This document shows, piece by piece, positions 61,239 through 64,000 of a stretch of DNA of 64,000 bases. Both the position numbers and the translations under genes were made by a program. The notes under the pieces are model-generated. The model saw only the letters and a program-made list of their open reading frames with translations. It ran no database searches and was not told where the DNA came from. This DNA comes from Isoetes taiwanensis (Eukaryota; Streptophyta; Lycopodiopsida; Isoetales; Isoetaceae). Each line of letters opens with the position of its first letter. Within the stretch, counting starts at the first letter, position 1. The stretch is from positions 19,835,018 to 19,899,017 of the forward strand of contig JAJEKV010000020.1 of NCBI GenBank assembly GCA_021234155.1. Reading direction: 5' to 3'.

Positions 61239-61268
61239 GCCCAACAACGCTGGGCACCTTAATTAGTC
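61239..61268 (+). repeat. Hairpin motif, copy 1
   Basis: GCCCAACAACGCTGGGC forms a stem-loop (loop AAC) and is followed by ACCTTAATTAGT. It lies about 105 bp after the polypurine tract. Two related copies at 62597 and 62960 show the same hairpin before CTAGT. Confidence 0.65.
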
Positions 61269-61405
61269 TTATATTATAATGCTATAGCATAAGTATGTAA
61301 TGGGCCACGCCCTAATTTGAATGGCTAAGATCATGAAATTACATGCAAAGGCCGAGATTTATCGCATGACTTCCCACCATCGTGATTGGTCATGCTTTGA
61401 TCTCT

Positions 61406-62515
61406 TAAGGGGAAAAGGAAAAAGAAAAGGAAAAGGAAAAGGAAAAGCGAGGATGGAAGTGGAAAAGTGAAAGGAAAAAAGGCACAAGGAAAAGGAGAAG
61501 AGGGAAAGGGAAAAATGTATGGGAAAAAAAGGAAAAGTGAAAGGGTGAGAAAAGGAAAAAATGTCATAGAAAAAGGGAAAGAGAGGGAAAAGAAAAGGGG
61601 GAGGAAGAAAGGGCGACGGAGAAAAGGAAAGAGGAAAAGGGTGGGTAAAGGAGGAAAAGGGAAGGGGAAAAGAGGAAGAGAAAAATGGTGTAGAGAAGGA
61701 AAAGGAAAAGAGCATGAAAAAAGAGAGAGAAAAAAAAGGGAGAGACAAAAATGGGAGAAAGGAAAGTGAAAAAGGCACAAGGAAAATAGAAAGGAGAATG
61801 GGAAAAGGGAAAAGGCAAGGGAAATAGGGAAAGAGGAAAAAGGTTGAGGAAAGGGGAAAAGGAAGGGAAAAAGAGCATGAGAAAAGGGAAAAGAAAAAAG
61901 AAAAAGGGAGGGGGGAATATGCACAGGGAAAACGGGAAGAGGGTGCGAAAAGCGGTACATGAAAAGGGTAGGGAAAAGGGAATGCAGGTAAAGGGCAAGG
62001 GAAAGGGGAAGGGGAAGAAAATGGGAAAAGAAAATGGCGTAGAAAGGATGAAAATGTAGGGAAGGGCAAGAGAGGCAGAAAGGGGAGGGAAAAAGGGCGT
62101 GGGCCGGGAAAAAGGGAGAAAGAAATGGGAAAAGAGAACGTGTAAAGGGCACTGAAAAAATAGGAAGAGAGAAAGGGTGAGGAAAGGGAAAAAAAAGAAG
62201 GAAAAAAAACATGGAAAAGGGAAAAAGAGAAAAGGAAAAGCGAGGGGGAACGAGCACGGGAAAAAGTAAAAGAGAGTGGGGAAAAGAGGAAAAGGGGCAC
62301 ATGAAAAAAGGTGGGAAAAAAGAACAAAAAAAGAACATGGGAAAGAGAAAAAGAAATAAAATGGAAAAAGGAGAGGGAAAAAGGGAAGAGTGGGAAAAGG
62401 GTAAAAAAGAAAGGGAAAAAGCCCATCAAAAAATGGAAGAGAAAAAGGGAGAAGAGAAAGGGAAGGGGAGGAAAGGGAAGGGAAAGGAAAAAGAGCAAAA
62501 AGGCAAATGGACGGG
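61406..62515. repeat. Polypurine tract, 1.1 kb
   Basis: This is the same kind of GGAAAAG-rich strand bias as at 59405. ORFs of 330-390 codons on the minus strand here are compositional artefacts. Confidence 0.95.
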
Positions 62516-62596
62516 GAGCGGGTGTCGAATGCACAAATGGGTATTATGTTAGATTTATGAAAAGGAGTTTGAGTTGAACAGTTTTGAAAAACACAA

Positions 62597-62626
62597 CAGC
62601 AATGCTGGGCATCATTACTAGTAATT
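62597..62626 (+). repeat. Hairpin motif, copy 2
   Basis: CAGCAATGCTG (stem CAGC/GCTG, loop AAT) is followed by GGCATCATTACTAGTAAT. It lies about 85 bp after a polypurine tract. It pairs with copy 3 as a 28-bp inverted repeat with three mismatches. Confidence 0.7.
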
Positions 62627-62959
62627 TCATATTGTTCACACTGGAACTTCAATAATTCTATTCAAACCATGAACAAAGGCACTGAACAAAAATTCAGGCG
62701 CAATGTATAATATGTTAGTGTAGTAAATAGCTCTATTATGCACATTACATAAACTGCAATAGCATCTGCAATAATCTTATGCAAGTATGCTTGCAGTAAT
62801 GGCTTTCTGAACATTCATGTATTGTAACCAGCTAGAAAATAAATGATCTTGCATGAATTCTACATTAACAAATGTTGGAACTAAATTGCTTGAGACTTGT
62901 AGATTTTGTTATACTTATTCTCCATTCTAGACATGAGAACGTTATTGAAAGAGATTATA
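62627..62959. other. Unique AT-rich spacer between inverted hairpin copies
   Basis: About 330 bp are without ORFs or repeats. They are enclosed by the inverted repeat 62599-62626 and 62960-62987. Confidence 0.55.
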
Positions 62960-62990
62960 CATTACTAGGAATGGTGCCCAGCGTTGCTAG
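62960..62990 (-). repeat. Hairpin motif, copy 3 (inverted)
   Basis: On the minus strand this reads CCTAGCAACGCTGGGC, then ACCATTCCTAGTAAT. It precedes, by about 100 bp, a pyrimidine tract that is a polypurine tract on its own strand. The module structure is therefore the same as in copies 1 and 2, but reversed. Confidence 0.7.
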
Positions 62991-63089
62991 GTATAAGCTG
63001 AGAATCTATAAATGATACATTGTAGTAATGAGGGAAAAGAGCATGAATAACCCAAAAATACTTCATTCTTAAAGTACTCGACATTGTTT

Positions 63090-63722
63090 CTCTTCCCTTT
63101 ATCATTTGCTCTATCCTACTTTTACACTTTTTTCTTTTTCATTTTTCTCGTTTCCTTGCACACTTCCCATTTTCCTTTTCTTTTTTTCTTGTTTCCTTAC
63201 ACGTTTCCTTTTCTTCTTTCTTTGTTTCCCTTTCTTCACACTATTTTTCACTTTCCTTTTTCTTAATGGATGTTTTCTTTTCCCTTTCCCTTTCCCTTTC
63301 CTCCTTTTCCCATCCCCTCTCTTTTTTCCTTTTCATTGTGCTCCTTTCCCTTTCCCCCTTCATTTCTTTTTTACTTTCCCTTTTCTCATGCCCTTTTTAA
63401 CACATTTTTCCTACTCTATTTTTTTTTCCTGTGCCCCATTTCTTCTTTTGCCTTTTCCCTTTTTTCTCGTGCCTTTTTTCGAGGTTCCCTTTTACCCTCT
63501 TCTTTTTTTTTTCCTTTCCCTTTCCATATTTCCATACCCTTTTTCCCTTTCCTTCTTCAATCCATTTCCCATTTCCCTTCCTCCCCTTTCAACCCTTTCC
63601 ATCTTTCCCGCTTTCGATTCATTTTTTTCTTCGCTTTTTCCCTTACCCTTTCCCTTTCCCTTTTTCTTTTTCTATGTCCCTTTTTCCTTCCATTTTCTCC
63701 TTTCCTCCCCTTTTTTCCCTTC
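63090..63722. repeat. Polypyrimidine tract, 0.63 kb
   Basis: The plus strand is almost wholly C and T (CCTTTTCC-type units), the inverse of the two upstream tracts. Overlapping ORFs of 128-210 codons are artefacts. Confidence 0.95.
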
Positions 63723-64000
63723 CAAAGAAATCAGATAAGTTTTCTCAGATTTTCAGATTAATTCGTTTCAGTTTTCTTCATGTTCTTATTTCAGTGAATT
63801 GCATGATATTTGTTTGAATCACACGCGTGATTTCTGAGCTAGCTATGGCGTGAAGCAAACTCTGAATCCTTTGATGCTCCTTGGCCAGTTTTACTAACCT
63901 TGAAGATGATTTGTGTTCTCCCTCATCTTGGCATGCTGGCCAAACCCTGTAAGTGCAATCACGAGTGCCACAGACTCCTCTCCTCGTGGGCTGAAGTCCA
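63723..64000. other. Right edge, nothing assigned
   Basis: The sequence returns to balanced composition. No start, splice signal or motif strong enough for a call is present before the window ends. Confidence 0.4.

Noticed and set aside
59404-62652. Minus-strand ORFs of 330-570 codons rich in Phe, Pro and Ser
   Set aside because: They lie wholly in polypurine tracts where stop codons are rare in several frames at once; composition follows the repeat and there is no domain pattern.
63084-63817. Plus-strand Phe/Pro/Leu ORFs resembling multi-pass membrane proteins
   Set aside because: Hydrophobicity is a by-product of the pyrimidine tract; three frames are open together.

Overview
The window looks like nuclear DNA of a land plant, most likely a seed-free plant with a large, transposon-rich genome such as a fern. 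That placement is an inference from a complete plant Ste20/Hippo-type kinase gene (SIK1-like) with GT-AG introns up to 5 kb, several LINE, Ty3 and Copia remnants, and long low-complexity tracts. No prokaryotic operon structure, rRNA gene or functional tRNA is visible.

Region 1 (about 198-9225) is the most unusual part. It is a divergent two-gene module. On the minus strand lies a broken DUF7869-type transposase-like gene (198-3303). On the plus strand lies an open three-exon gene (5281-8909) whose product joins a ParB-like segment (GNHS motif) to a beta-class DNA methyltransferase-like segment whose DPPY position reads DIRG. A short CpG-rich palindrome, core ATCGCGNNCGCGAT, recurs through this region and nowhere else that I could see. 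One copy lies 24 bp before the start of the first gene. Eight copies form an array just before the second gene, one lies inside its second intron, and two lie after its stop codon. This is the best candidate for an undescribed mobile-element system.

Region 2 (9226-20305) is a decayed 11-kb Ty3/gypsy LTR retrotransposon bounded by 586- and 584-bp LTRs and a perfect 5-bp target duplication. It carries about 3.9 kb of extra sequence between integrase and the 3' LTR.

Region 3 (20306-40600) is mostly AT-rich non-coding DNA. It holds two 5'-truncated LINEs (24668-26655 minus; 37447-39346 plus, with an 18-bp target duplication), a TTTTTC microsatellite, a roughly 262-bp tandem duplication, a tRNA-derived SINE-like sequence and two unrecognised minus-strand ORF regions.

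Region 4 (40910-57083) begins with a frameshifted HUH-endonuclease (Replitron-like) pseudogene. Divergent from it is the complete 17-exon SIK1-like kinase gene, whose spliced exons sum to exactly 810 codons plus stop. Its introns have collected nested LINEs in opposite orientations and split, inverted Copia fragments.

Region 5 (57084-64000) has no recognisable gene. It contains three purine/pyrimidine strand-biased tracts. Each lies about 100 bp from a conserved hairpin followed by a CTAG-T-like end, arranged as two direct copies and one inverted copy, which resembles Helitron-type 3' termini.
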